This document shows positions 1-8,015 of a DNA stretch of 41,470 nt, one piece after another; the stretch's first letter is position 1; every line of letters begins with the position of its first letter. Below the pieces are notes generated by a model. That model had not been told where the DNA came from. It saw only the letters and a list, made by a program, of their open reading frames with translations, and did no database searches. This stretch comes from Planctomycetota bacterium (GTDB taxonomy: Bacteria > Planctomycetota > J058), in contig JAHBXY010000075.1 of assembly GCA_019636275.1 (NCBI GenBank), forward strand, positions 1-41,470, written 5' to 3'. The translations under genes were made by a program, and so were the position numbers.

Positions 1-697
1 GGCGCCGCTCGGCGTGCAGGGCGATGGCGACCTCCGCGGCGGCCGAGGCGATCAGCAGCCGGCGCAGCGGCGGCGCGTCGAGGCCCAGGAGGAGCGGCAG
101 CGCCGCCGCGGCGCCCAGGCCCGAGGCGGCGAACTGCGCCGGCAGGAGCCGGCTGTGCCGCGCCCACACGGGCACGGCCGTGGCCCCGATCAGCACGCCG
201 GTGTAGGTGGCCGTGAGGGCGCCGAGCGGGGCGGCGACCACCGCCGCCGCCACCTGCGCGCGGCGCCCTGCCCCCGCCTCGAGCGTGAGCAGCAAGGCGG
301 TCGCCGCGCCGCCGTAAGCGGTCAGCACCCAGGAGCCGACCGACATGGGCGAGCGCGGCTTGAACACGCGCAGCATGTAGAGGAACCGCCGCGGCCGGCC
401 GAGGTCCCACGTGAGGAGCCCGGCCGAGGCCGCCGCCCCGCCCGCCGCCGCCCACGCGGCGAGGCGGGCCACGTCCATGCGGGCCGGCGTCGCCAGCAAG
501 GCCCCGAGCGCCAGCGGCCCCGACATGCCGGCCAGCCCGCCCACGAACAGGTAGGTGGGCACCTGCCACGTCCAGACGGGCGGCTTGACCACCGGCTGCC
601 CCTGGTAGCCGGGGGCGGCGGGCAGGGCGCCGGCGGCCACGGGCGGCGGCGCGAGGTCGGCGCGAGGCAGCGGCGCGGGCGGGCGCGCGACCTTCAC
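1..697 (-). CDS. NrfD/PsrC-type membrane anchor of formate dehydrogenase (partial)
   Basis: This gene starts at GTG 697, overlapping the stop of the ferredoxin subunit by four bases, and runs off the left edge, so about 232 N-terminal residues are seen. After a Pro/Ala-rich head the protein is a chain of hydrophobic helices. The segment WDLGRPRRFLYMLRVFKP (about residues 100-117), followed by SPMSVGSW, is the typical NrfD/PsrC signature. Such proteins take electrons from a ferredoxin-type subunit and pass them to membrane quinone. The position directly after catalytic and Fe-S subunits makes it the quinone-side anchor of the formate dehydrogenase. The C-terminus is not visible. Confidence 0.85.
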   Translation of the reverse strand, partial: MKVARPPAPLPRADLAPPPVAAGALPAAPGYQGQPVVKPPVWTWQVPTYLFVGGLAGMSGPLALGALLATPARMDVARLAAWAAAGGAAASAGLLTWDLGRPRRFLYMLRVFKPRSPMSVGSWVLTAYGGAATALLLTLEAGAGRRAQVAAAVVAAPLGALTATYTGVLIGATAVPVWARHSRLLPAQFAASGLGAAAALPLLLGLDAPPLRRLLIASAAAEVAIALHAERR

Positions 698-1536
698 AGG
701 CGGAACGCCCCCAGCGTCACGACGACCGCCGCCGCACCGGCCAGCGCGGCCGTCGTCCAGCTCGCGCGCTGGTGAACGAGCGGCACCTCCGGCCGCGCCG
801 GCAGCCCGTAGTCCTCCGGCGGGCCGACGAGGAGCGAGACGGCGTGGACGCCGCCGACCGACGTGCCCTGCGGGTCGTAGACCGTCACCTCGTCGACGCC
901 TCGAGCGCGCAGGACCTCGGCGCGCTCGGCCGCGCGGGCGCGCAGGTCGTCGAGCGGGCCGAACCGGATCGACTCGGTCGGGCAGGCCTTGGCGCACGCC
1001 GGCGTCAGCCCGTCCTTCTGCCGGTCGTAGCAGAAGGTGCACTTGTAGGCCCCGCCGGCCCCCGGCAGCGGGTCCTCGCGCCGGTCGATCACGCCGAAGG
1101 GGCAGCCGACGACGCAGTAGCCGCAGCCGTTGCACACGTCGTCCTGCACGACGACGGCCCCGGTCTCGACGCGCACGATCGCGCCGGTCGGGCAGTACTC
1201 GAGGCAGCCGGCCACCTCGCAGTGCCGGCACACGTCCGAGTGGAACAGCCACGAGAACGGCGCCTCGCCATCCGCGCCCGTCATCGGCCCCGCGACCTGC
1301 GCGCCGAGGCGCTCGTCGCGCTCGAGGAACTGCACGTGCCGCCACGTCGCCGCGCCGAGGGCGGCCGTGTTGTCGTAGCCGCGGAAGCAGGCCGGCTCGG
1401 CCGGGACCTGGTTCCACTCCTTGCAGGCCACCTCGCAGGCCTTGCAGCCGATGCACAGGCTCACGTCGGTGAGGAAGCCCACGGTCGTGCCCCGGGCCAC
1501 GTGGTCGTGGCGCGCCTGGTTCGTGCTCGTGCTCAC
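694..1536 (-). CDS. fdhB: Formate dehydrogenase iron-sulfur subunit (four [4Fe-4S])
   Basis: The 280-residue protein starts at GTG 1536, inside the stop of the catalytic subunit (4-base overlap, so translation is probably coupled). Four cysteine clusters are visible in order: CIGCKACEVACKEWN, CRHCEVAGCLEYCP, CNGCGYCVVGCPFG and CTFC...CAKACP, the pattern of FdnH/HybA/DmsB-type electron-transfer subunits. A hydrophobic stretch near residues 257-278 could be a single C-terminal membrane helix like that of FdnH. It should carry electrons from the molybdenum/tungsten catalytic subunit to the NrfD anchor. Family assignment is secure; the physiological partner is inferred from the operon. Confidence 0.93.
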   Translation of the reverse strand: MSTSTNQARHDHVARGTTVGFLTDVSLCIGCKACEVACKEWNQVPAEPACFRGYDNTAALGAATWRHVQFLERDERLGAQVAGPMTGADGEAPFSWLFHSDVCRHCEVAGCLEYCPTGAIVRVETGAVVVQDDVCNGCGYCVVGCPFGVIDRREDPLPGAGGAYKCTFCYDRQKDGLTPACAKACPTESIRFGPLDDLRARAAERAEVLRARGVDEVTVYDPQGTSVGGVHAVSLLVGPPEDYGLPARPEVPLVHQRASWTTAALAGAAAVVVTLGAFRL

Positions 1537-4500
1537 TCGACCTGGCCCTCCTCGGACTGCCCGCCCGGGTGCTGCTCGCGCGCCTCGGACTCGCGCGCCG
1601 GCCGGTCCGGGTGCAGCCGCGCGGGCGGCGCGCCGAGGCCCGGCCGCAGGGCCTCGAGGGCCTCGGCCATCGGGACCCCCTCGCGCAGGCGCCCCGGGAC
1701 CACGGCGCAGCGCAGCGCCTTGGCCTCGTGGATCGTCACGTTCGGGTCGCCCAGCAGCGGCACGAGGTCGTTGGCGACGTCGCCGCGCACCGGGCCGGCG
1801 AAGCCCCAGTGGAACGGGAGCGCCACCTGGTGCACGACCTGCCCGTCGAGCTGCAGCGGCCGCATGCGCCGCGTGACGAGCGCCTTGCACTCGACGCCGC
1901 CGCGCGGCGTGGCGAGCACCACCCACGCGCCGGTCGTCACGCCGAGCTCGCCCGCCAGCTCGGGCGACAGCTCGCAGAACAGCTCCGGCTGCAGCTCGGA
2001 GAGGTGGCCGAGGAAGCGGCTCATGCCGCCGGCCGTGTGGTGCTCCGTCAGCCGGTACGTGGTGAGGACGCACGGGTAGCGCGGATCGTCCGGCGGGGCG
2101 ACGGGGTTGTCGGGGCGCGGGAACCAGGAGATGCCCGGGTTGGTCTCGCGCGCGTAGAGGCGATTCCTGACCGGCGACTCGACCGGCTCGTAGTGGGTCG
2201 GCAGGGGCCCGTCGTCGAGCCCCGAGGGCGCGAACAGCCAGCCCAGGCCGTCGTCGTGCATGACGAACGGCGCGTCGCCGCGGATCGCCTCCATGCCGTC
2301 GGCGTCGGGCCCCGGGACGTGGTCGGGCCGCTTGTCCTCGGGGAAGTCGGGCACGTCGTCGCCGGTCCAGCGGCCGGCCCCGGCGTCCCACCACACGAGC
2401 TTCTTGCGCTCGCTCCAGGGCCGGCCGTCGGGTCGGGCGCTGGCGCGGTTGTAGAGGATCCGCCGGTCGCCCGGCCACGCGAAGCCCCAGCCGTGGCCCA
2501 GGCGCCCCTCGGGCTCGCGCCGGTCGGCGCGGTTCACGCCGTCGGGGCCGAGCACGCCCGAGTAGATCCAGCAGCCGCTGGCGGTCGACCCGTCGGCCTC
2601 CAGCTCCTCGTAGGAGCGCACCTGCCCACCGTGGTGCGGGCGCCCGTCGCGGGCGGTCGCGTGCGACGCGCCGTCGGGGCGCGCGGCCGGGTCGACGAAC
2701 CAGCCGTTGATCTCGGCCAGGACCGCCTCGACCTCGGGCTCGCCCTGCTCGTCCGCCGGATACCACCAGTCGAGCGCCTGCAGGGCCGCGTCGCGCGGGT
2801 CGTCGCTCCGCGCCGCCCTCGCCTTCAGCCGCAGGGCGAGCTGGTGGATGAACCAGGCCTCGCTCCGGCAGTCGCCCGGCGGCTCGACGGCCGTCCGCCG
2901 CCACTGGAGCAGGCGCTGCGTGTTGGTGAACGTGCCCGACTTCTCGGCGTGCCCGGCGGCCGGCAGGAGGAACACCTCGGTGCCGATGTCCTCGGGGCGG
3001 AGCTCGCCGCGCGTCACCTCGGGCGAGCCGTGCCAGAAGGCGGCGGTCTCGCTCTCGACGAGGTCGCGAACGACGAGCCACCGGAGCCGCCCGAGCGCCC
3101 GCCGCTCGAGCCGCGCGTTCTGCCCGCCGACGGCGGGGTTCTGGCCGAGGACGAACAGCCCCTCGACCCGGCCGTCGGCCATGTCGACGAAGTAGGAGAA
3201 GTGCGAGTGGTCGCGCGTCACGCGCGGCAGGAGGTCGAAGCCCCACCCCGCCTCCGGCCCGGCGCGGTACCACGCCCGGAGGAGGCTCGTCATGTAGGCG
3301 TCGAGGTTCGACCAGTGGCCCGTGCGCTTGCGGTGCCGCCCGACGTGCTCCTCGAGCGAGTCGCCCTCGGCCCGCGCCCGGGGCATGGGCATGTAGCCGG
3401 GGAGGATGTCGAACAGCGTCGGCACGTCGGTCGACCCCTGGATCGAGGCGTGGCCGCGCAGGGCCAGGACCCCGCCGCCGGGGCGGCCGACGTTGCCGAG
3501 GAGGAGCTGGAGCACGGCGGCCGAGCGGATGAGCTGCACGCCCTTGGTGTGCTGCGTCCAGCCGACCGAGTAGCACAGCGCCGTCGTCCGCTCGGGGCCC
3601 GAGCTGTCGGTCAGCGCGTCGGCGACCTGGTGGAACAGGTCCTCGGGCACGCCGGTGACCGCGGCGACCATCTCCGGGGTGTAGCGCGCGTAGTGCCGGC
3701 GCAGGACCTGGAGCACGCAGCGCGGGTGCTCGAGCGAGGGGTCGCGGCGCGGGCGGCCGAGGTCGTCGCCCTCGTAGCGCCAGCTCGCGGGGTCGTAGCG
3801 GCCCTCGTCGGCCTGCCAGCCGGAGAAGAAGCCGTCCAGCTCGTCGGGCCCCCGGTAGTCCTCCTTCAGGATGCAGGAGGCGTTCGTGAAGTGGGCCACG
3901 TACTCGCGGAAGAAGCGCCCCGTCTCGAGGACGTGGCGGATCAGCCCGCCGAAGAGGGCGATGTCCGAGCCGGCGCGGATCGGCACCCACAGGTCGCTCA
4001 GGGCGCTCGTCCGGCTGAAGCGCGGATCGATGTGGATGACCCTCGCGCCCCGCTCGCGCGCGGCGACCACGAAGCGGAAGGCCACCGGGTGGGCCTCCGC
4101 CATGGAGGACCCGACGATCACGATGCAGTCGGCGTCGCGCAGGTCCTGCTGCGCGGTCGTGGCCCCGCCGCGGCCGAAGGAGGCGCCCAGACCGGGCACC
4201 GTGGAGCTGTGTCAGATCCGCGCCTGGTTCGACACGGCGACCATCCCCAGGCCGCCCGTGAACAGCTTGCGGATCAGGTAGTTCTCCTCGTTGTCGAGCG
4301 TCGCCCCGCCCAGGTGGGCGATCGCCGTCGTGTGGTTCAGGCGCCGCCCGTCCTCGTCCGTGGCCACGAACGTGCGCGCGCGCGTCTCCCACACGCGGTC
4401 TGCGATCATGTCGAGCGCGCGGTCGAGGTCGAGGTCCTGCCAGCGGGTCGCCCCCGGCGGGCGGTAGCGGACGCGCGTCAGCCGGCGCTCGTGCGTGAGG

Positions 4501-4769
4501 AGCTGGTGCGACGCGGCCCCCTTGGGGCAGAGCGTGCCCGCGTTGATCGGGCTCTCCGGGTCGCCCTCGATCGCCAGGAGCTCCCCGTCGCGGTGGTGGA
4601 CGAGCTGGCCGCAGCCGACGGCGCAGTAGGGGCAGATCGAGCGCGTGACCTCCGCCCCCTTCGTCCGGGGGGCGAGCTCGCGCGTGCGCGCGCTGGCGGC
4701 CTCGAGGCCGTTGCCGTCGGCACGCCGGCGGAGCTGGCGCAGGAGCGGCCAGCGGTCGAAGAAGCCCAT
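1533..4769 (-). CDS. fdhA: Selenocysteine-containing formate dehydrogenase, catalytic subunit
   Basis: The reading frame is interrupted once, by UGA at 4214-4212, and continues in the same frame on both sides. The context around it, ARI-U-HSSTVPGLGASFGRG, matches the selenocysteine site of FdnG-type formate dehydrogenases (ARV-U-H...). Read through, the enzyme has 1078 residues with Sec at 186. An N-terminal [4Fe-4S] motif CPYCAVGC with a later CPKG is present, then the molybdopterin domains (AEAHP, IDPRFSRTSA, GQNPAVGGQN). I chose ATG 4769 because GGAGGT lies six bases upstream. An ATG at 4979 in the same frame would add a low-complexity Ala/Arg head. No Tat signal is visible from either start, so the subunit probably faces the cytoplasm. 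It oxidises formate to CO2 (or the reverse) and passes electrons to the next two gene products. Confidence 0.93.
4182..4200 (-). promoter_or_regulatory. SECIS-like hairpin for UGA recoding
   Basis: On the mRNA strand the 19 bases GGUGCCCGGUCUGGGCGCC form a 7-bp stem (one G-U pair) closed by the loop GGUCU. It begins 11 bases after the in-frame UGA of the formate dehydrogenase gene. The E. coli fdhF SECIS has the same GGUCU apical loop and similar spacing, as recalled from the literature; SelB binds that loop. Both loop and position support selenocysteine insertion rather than a stop. Confidence 0.85.
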
Positions 4770-4968
4770 GGCGACCTCCGCGGCGGGCGGGAGCAAGCGC
4801 GCGCCCGCCGCGGGCCGGCGGCGGGGCGCCGCCGGCCGGGACACCGGGGGCGCGGGGACGCCGGCGCCCCACGCCGCGACCCGCGCCGGCGCCGCCGGGG
4901 CGCCGCGGCGTCCGGCACGAGGCTTGAGGGTCGTCTCCCGGGCGCCTCGGCGCGCGGAGGAGGGCGTG
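4770..4968. other. Divergent intergenic region with perfect GC hairpin
   Basis: These 199 bases separate the formate dehydrogenase operon from the divergent ThDP-enzyme gene and must hold both promoters, though I see no convincing -10/-35 boxes. A perfect 11-bp inverted repeat with a 3-base loop lies at 4813-4837 (GGCCGGCGGCG / CGCCGCCGGCC). The Shine-Dalgarno sequences of both genes lie at the two ends. The hairpin could be an operator or part of either leader; GC richness makes chance palindromes less rare here. Confidence 0.4.
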
Positions 4969-6750
4969 ATGTCGGACACGGTGAGCGACTTCCTGATCGA
5001 TCGGCTCCTCGCGTGGGGCGTCCGCCGGATCTACGGGTACCCGGGCGACGGGATCAACGGGATCATGGGGGCGCTCCAGCGCAAGCAGGGCGAGATGCAC
5101 TTCGTGCAGGTCCGCCACGAGGAGCTGGCGGCCTTCATGGCCTGCGGCCACGCCAAGTTCACCGACGAGGTCGGCGTGTGCCTGGCGACGTCGGGCCCCG
5201 GCGCGATCCACCTGCTCAACGGCCTCTACGACGCCAAGATGGACCACCAGCCCGTGGTGGCGATCGTGGGCCAGCAGCCGCGCTCGGCCATGGGCGGCCA
5301 CCAGCAGCAGGAGGTCGACCTCAACACGCTCTTCAAGGACGTGGCCGGCGAGTTCGTGCAGACGGTCAACGTCCCGGCGCAGCTCCCCGCGCTGATCGAC
5401 CGCGCGCTGAGGATCGCCGCCGCGCAGCGCACCGTGACCTGCGTGATCATCCCCCACGACGTGCAGGAGATGGCGGCCGTGCGCGAGACGCCGCACGAGT
5501 TCAAGTACGTCCCGGGCACCGTCGGCTACTCGCCCCCGCGCGTGCTCCCGCGCGACGCCGACCTGCGGCGGGCGGCCGACGTCCTCAACGACGGCGAGCG
5601 CGTGGCCATGCTCATCGGCCAGGGCGCGCGCGGGGCGGAGGACGAGGTCCTCGAGGCCGCCGACCGCCTGGGCGCCGGCGTGGCCAAGGCGCTCCTGGGC
5701 AAGGACGTCGTCCCCGACGACCTGCCGTTCGTCACCGGCGCGATCGGCCTCCTCGGCACGCGGCCGTCCTACGAGATGATGATGAGCTGCGACACGCTGC
5801 TCATGGTCGGCTCGAGCTTCCCCTACTCGCAGTTCCTGCCCCGCTGGGACCAGGCGCGCGGCGTGCAGATCGACCTGTCCGGGAAGATGATCGGCATCCG
5901 CTTCCCGATGGAGGTGAACCTCGTCGGCGACGCCAAGGAGACGCTGCAGGCCCTGCTCCCGCTCCTCGGCCGCAAGCGCGACCGCGCGTGGCGGCGCCGG
6001 CTCGAGGACTCGGTCTCCGACTGGTGGAAGGTCACCGAGGCCCGGGCGATGAAGCGGGCCTCGCCGATCAACCCGCAGCTCGTCTTCTGGGAGCTGTCGC
6101 GGCGCCTGCCCGACCGGTGCATCCTCACCTGCGACTCGGGCTCGGCGGCCAACTGGTACGCCCGCGACCTGAAGCTGCGCCGCGGCATGCGCTGCTCGCT
6201 CTCGGGGACGCTGGCGACCATGGGCTCGGGCGTGCCCTACGCGATCGCGGCCAAGTTCGCGCACCCCGACCGCCCGGTGATCGCGCTCGTCGGCGACGGC
6301 GCCATGCAGATGAACGGCATGAACGAGCTGCTCACGGTCGCCAAGTACTGGCGCCGCTGGCAGGACCCGACGTTCATCGTGCTCGTGCTGCACAACAACG
6401 ACCTCAACCAGGTCACGTGGGAGCAGCGCGCCATGTCGGGCGACCCGAAGTTCGACGCCTCGCAGGTGCTGCCGGACTTCGACTACGCCGGCTTCGCGGC
6501 CCTGTGCGGCCTGCGGGGGCTCCGGCTGCGCGACCCGCAGGCGGTCGGGAGCGCCTGGGACGAGTGCCTGCGCTCGCGCGGCCCGATCGTGCTCGACGCC
6601 TACGTCGACCCCGAGGTGCCGCCGCTGCCGCCGCACATCACCTTCGAGCACGCCTCGTCGATGCTCAGCTCGATGCTCAAGGGCGACCTGACCGTGGACA
6701 TCGTGCAGCAGATGACGCGGCAGGTGCTGGCGGGGCGCTTCGGGAGGTAG
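4969..6750 (+). CDS. ThDP-dependent pyruvate oxidase/decarboxylase-like enzyme
   Basis: The 593-residue protein begins at ATG 4969, seven bases after GGAGGAGG. It has the three-domain layout of the PoxB/acetolactate synthase family. The pyrimidine domain carries the catalytic glutamate E51 in RHEEL. A central FAD/nucleotide-type domain covers about 190-320. The pyrophosphate domain has GDGAMQMNGMNELL near residue 442 followed by HNNDLNQVTWEQR, the GDG-x(~26)-NN cofactor motif. It resembles PoxB-like proteins annotated as thiamine pyrophosphate-requiring enzymes, which decarboxylate 2-oxo acids. The following genes process organic acids, which agrees with such a role, but the substrate is not determined by sequence. 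It is transcribed divergently from formate dehydrogenase. Confidence 0.88.
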   Translation: MSDTVSDFLIDRLLAWGVRRIYGYPGDGINGIMGALQRKQGEMHFVQVRHEELAAFMACGHAKFTDEVGVCLATSGPGAIHLLNGLYDAKMDHQPVVAIVGQQPRSAMGGHQQQEVDLNTLFKDVAGEFVQTVNVPAQLPALIDRALRIAAAQRTVTCVIIPHDVQEMAAVRETPHEFKYVPGTVGYSPPRVLPRDADLRRAADVLNDGERVAMLIGQGARGAEDEVLEAADRLGAGVAKALLGKDVVPDDLPFVTGAIGLLGTRPSYEMMMSCDTLLMVGSSFPYSQFLPRWDQARGVQIDLSGKMIGIRFPMEVNLVGDAKETLQALLPLLGRKRDRAWRRRLEDSVSDWWKVTEARAMKRASPINPQLVFWELSRRLPDRCILTCDSGSAANWYARDLKLRRGMRCSLSGTLATMGSGVPYAIAAKFAHPDRPVIALVGDGAMQMNGMNELLTVAKYWRRWQDPTFIVLVLHNNDLNQVTWEQRAMSGDPKFDASQVLPDFDYAGFAALCGLRGLRLRDPQAVGSAWDECLRSRGPIVLDAYVDPEVPPLPPHITFEHASSMLSSMLKGDLTVDIVQQMTRQVLAGRFGR

Positions 6751-6760
6751 GGCGCGGCGA

Positions 6761-6777
6761 CTCCCGCCGGGCGGGAG
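6761..6777 (+). terminator. Hairpin after the ThDP-enzyme gene
   Basis: CTCCCGC-CGG-GCGGGAG is a perfect 7-bp stem with a 3-base loop beginning 11 bases after the stop codon. No T-run follows, so it is a weak candidate for an intrinsic terminator or an mRNA 3' end stabiliser between this gene and the enolase-superfamily gene. Confidence 0.35.
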
Positions 6778-6857
6778 CTCTCGACGCGGCGAGCGCGGAG
6801 GAGCTCCCGAGGACCTCCTCCGCGCCACTGCGTCCCATGAGCGAGAGAGAGGGGCAC

Positions 6858-8015
6858 ATGGTCTCCCGCCTCGGGGACCCCAGGATCGACGCGGTCGAGG
6901 CGTGGGCCTTCGTCGTGCCCAACGAGGACGGCCCCCAGTCGGACGGCACGTACGAGTGGACGAGCACCACGGCCGTCGTCGTCGAGCTCACCGCCGGCGA
7001 CGCGAGGGGGCTGGGCTACACCTACACGCACCTGGCGGCCTTGCCGCTCATCGCCGACCACCTGGCGCCGGCGCTCCTCGGGCTCGAGCCCCTGGCGCGC
7101 GGGGCCGCGCACGAGGCCATGCTCGCCGCCTGCCGCAACCTCGGCCGGCCCGGGCTGGCCCTCATGGCGGTCTCGGCCTGCGACGCGGCGCTGTGGGACC
7201 TCGCCGGCCGGCTGCTCGGGCGGCCGCTCGCCGACCTGCTCGGCCGTGTCCGCGACGAGGTGCCGGTCTACGGCAGCGGGGGCTTCTGCTCCTTCGACCT
7301 CGGCCGGCTGCGGCGGCAGCTCGTGGGCTGGGTCCAGGAGGGGATCGGGCGGGTGAAGCTGAAGATCGGCCGCGAGCCCGCCCGCGACCTGCCCCGCGTG
7401 GCGGCCGCGCGCGAGGCGGTCGGCCCCGGCGTGGGGCTGATGATCGACGCCAACGGCGCCCTCGAGCGGAAGGCGGCGCTCGCGCTCGCCCAGGACCTGC
7501 GCGGGCTGGGCGTCGACTGGTTCGAGGAGCCGGTGTCGTCGGACGACCTCGAGGGCCTGCGCCTCCTGCGCGACCGCGGGCCGCCGGGGCTCGAGGTGGC
7601 GGCGGGCGAGTACGGCTGGGACCTGGCCTACTTCCGGCGCATGCTCGAGGCCGGCGCGGTCGACGTCCTGCAGCCCGACGCCACGCGCTGCGGCGGGCCG
7701 ACCGGCTTCCTGCAGGCGGTCGCCCTGGCGCGCGCGTTCGGCGCGCCCTGCTCGACGCACACGGCGCCGACCCTGCACGCGCACCTGGCGGCCGCCTGCG
7801 CGCCGGTCAGGCACCTGGAGTACTTCTCCGACCACGTGCGGGTCGAGGGCCTCCTGTTCGACGGGGCGGCCCGCGCGCGCCGCGGGCGGGTGCGCATCGA
7901 CCCGACGCGGCCGGGGCTGGGGATCGAGCTCAGGCGGGCCGACGCGGCGCGCCTCTGCGCGGCGCACGCGCGCCGCGGGAGGTCGCGCGTCGGCGCCGGA
8001 GGGACACGGACGTGA
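6858..8015 (+). CDS. Enolase-superfamily (mandelate racemase-type) dehydratase/racemase
   Basis: From ATG 6858 (purine-rich GAGAGAGAGGGG just upstream) the protein has 385 residues; an ATG at 6837 would add seven. All active-site positions of the mandelate racemase subgroup are visible: K167-x-K169 (VKLKIG), metal ligands D197 (IDANG), E223 (FEEPV) and E251 (AAGEY), and the Asp/His dyad D274 (LQPDATRCGG) and H301 (CSTHTAP). The spacing is almost that of mandelate racemase. Members abstract the alpha proton of a carboxylate and either racemise it or dehydrate acid sugars to 2-keto-3-deoxy acids. The coupled downstream oxidase acts on 2-hydroxy acids in its family, so a hydroxy-acid or aldonate catabolic step is likely. 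The exact substrate is open. Confidence 0.88.
   Translation: MVSRLGDPRIDAVEAWAFVVPNEDGPQSDGTYEWTSTTAVVVELTAGDARGLGYTYTHLAALPLIADHLAPALLGLEPLARGAAHEAMLAACRNLGRPGLALMAVSACDAALWDLAGRLLGRPLADLLGRVRDEVPVYGSGGFCSFDLGRLRRQLVGWVQEGIGRVKLKIGREPARDLPRVAAAREAVGPGVGLMIDANGALERKAALALAQDLRGLGVDWFEEPVSSDDLEGLRLLRDRGPPGLEVAAGEYGWDLAYFRRMLEAGAVDVLQPDATRCGGPTGFLQAVALARAFGAPCSTHTAPTLHAHLAAACAPVRHLEYFSDHVRVEGLLFDGAARARRGRVRIDPTRPGLGIELRRADAARLCAAHARRGRSRVGAGGTRT

Noticed and set aside
14..775. Plus-strand frames at the left edge
   Set aside because: The complementary strand encodes a clear NrfD-type membrane protein with the WDLGRPRRFLYM signature.
4199..4214. UGA as a true stop, giving two genes
   Set aside because: Both halves align to one formate dehydrogenase, the UGA is at the Sec position and a SECIS-like loop follows.
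694..6828. Minus-strand open frame of about 2044 codons
   Set aside because: Only its last 280 codons are a real gene (ferredoxin subunit); the rest is Arg/Ala/Pro shadow opposite or beside real genes in GC-rich DNA.
1569..8015. Plus-strand open frame of about 2148 codons through the formate dehydrogenase genes
   Set aside because: Only the end (from 6858) has family motifs; the earlier part is antisense shadow.
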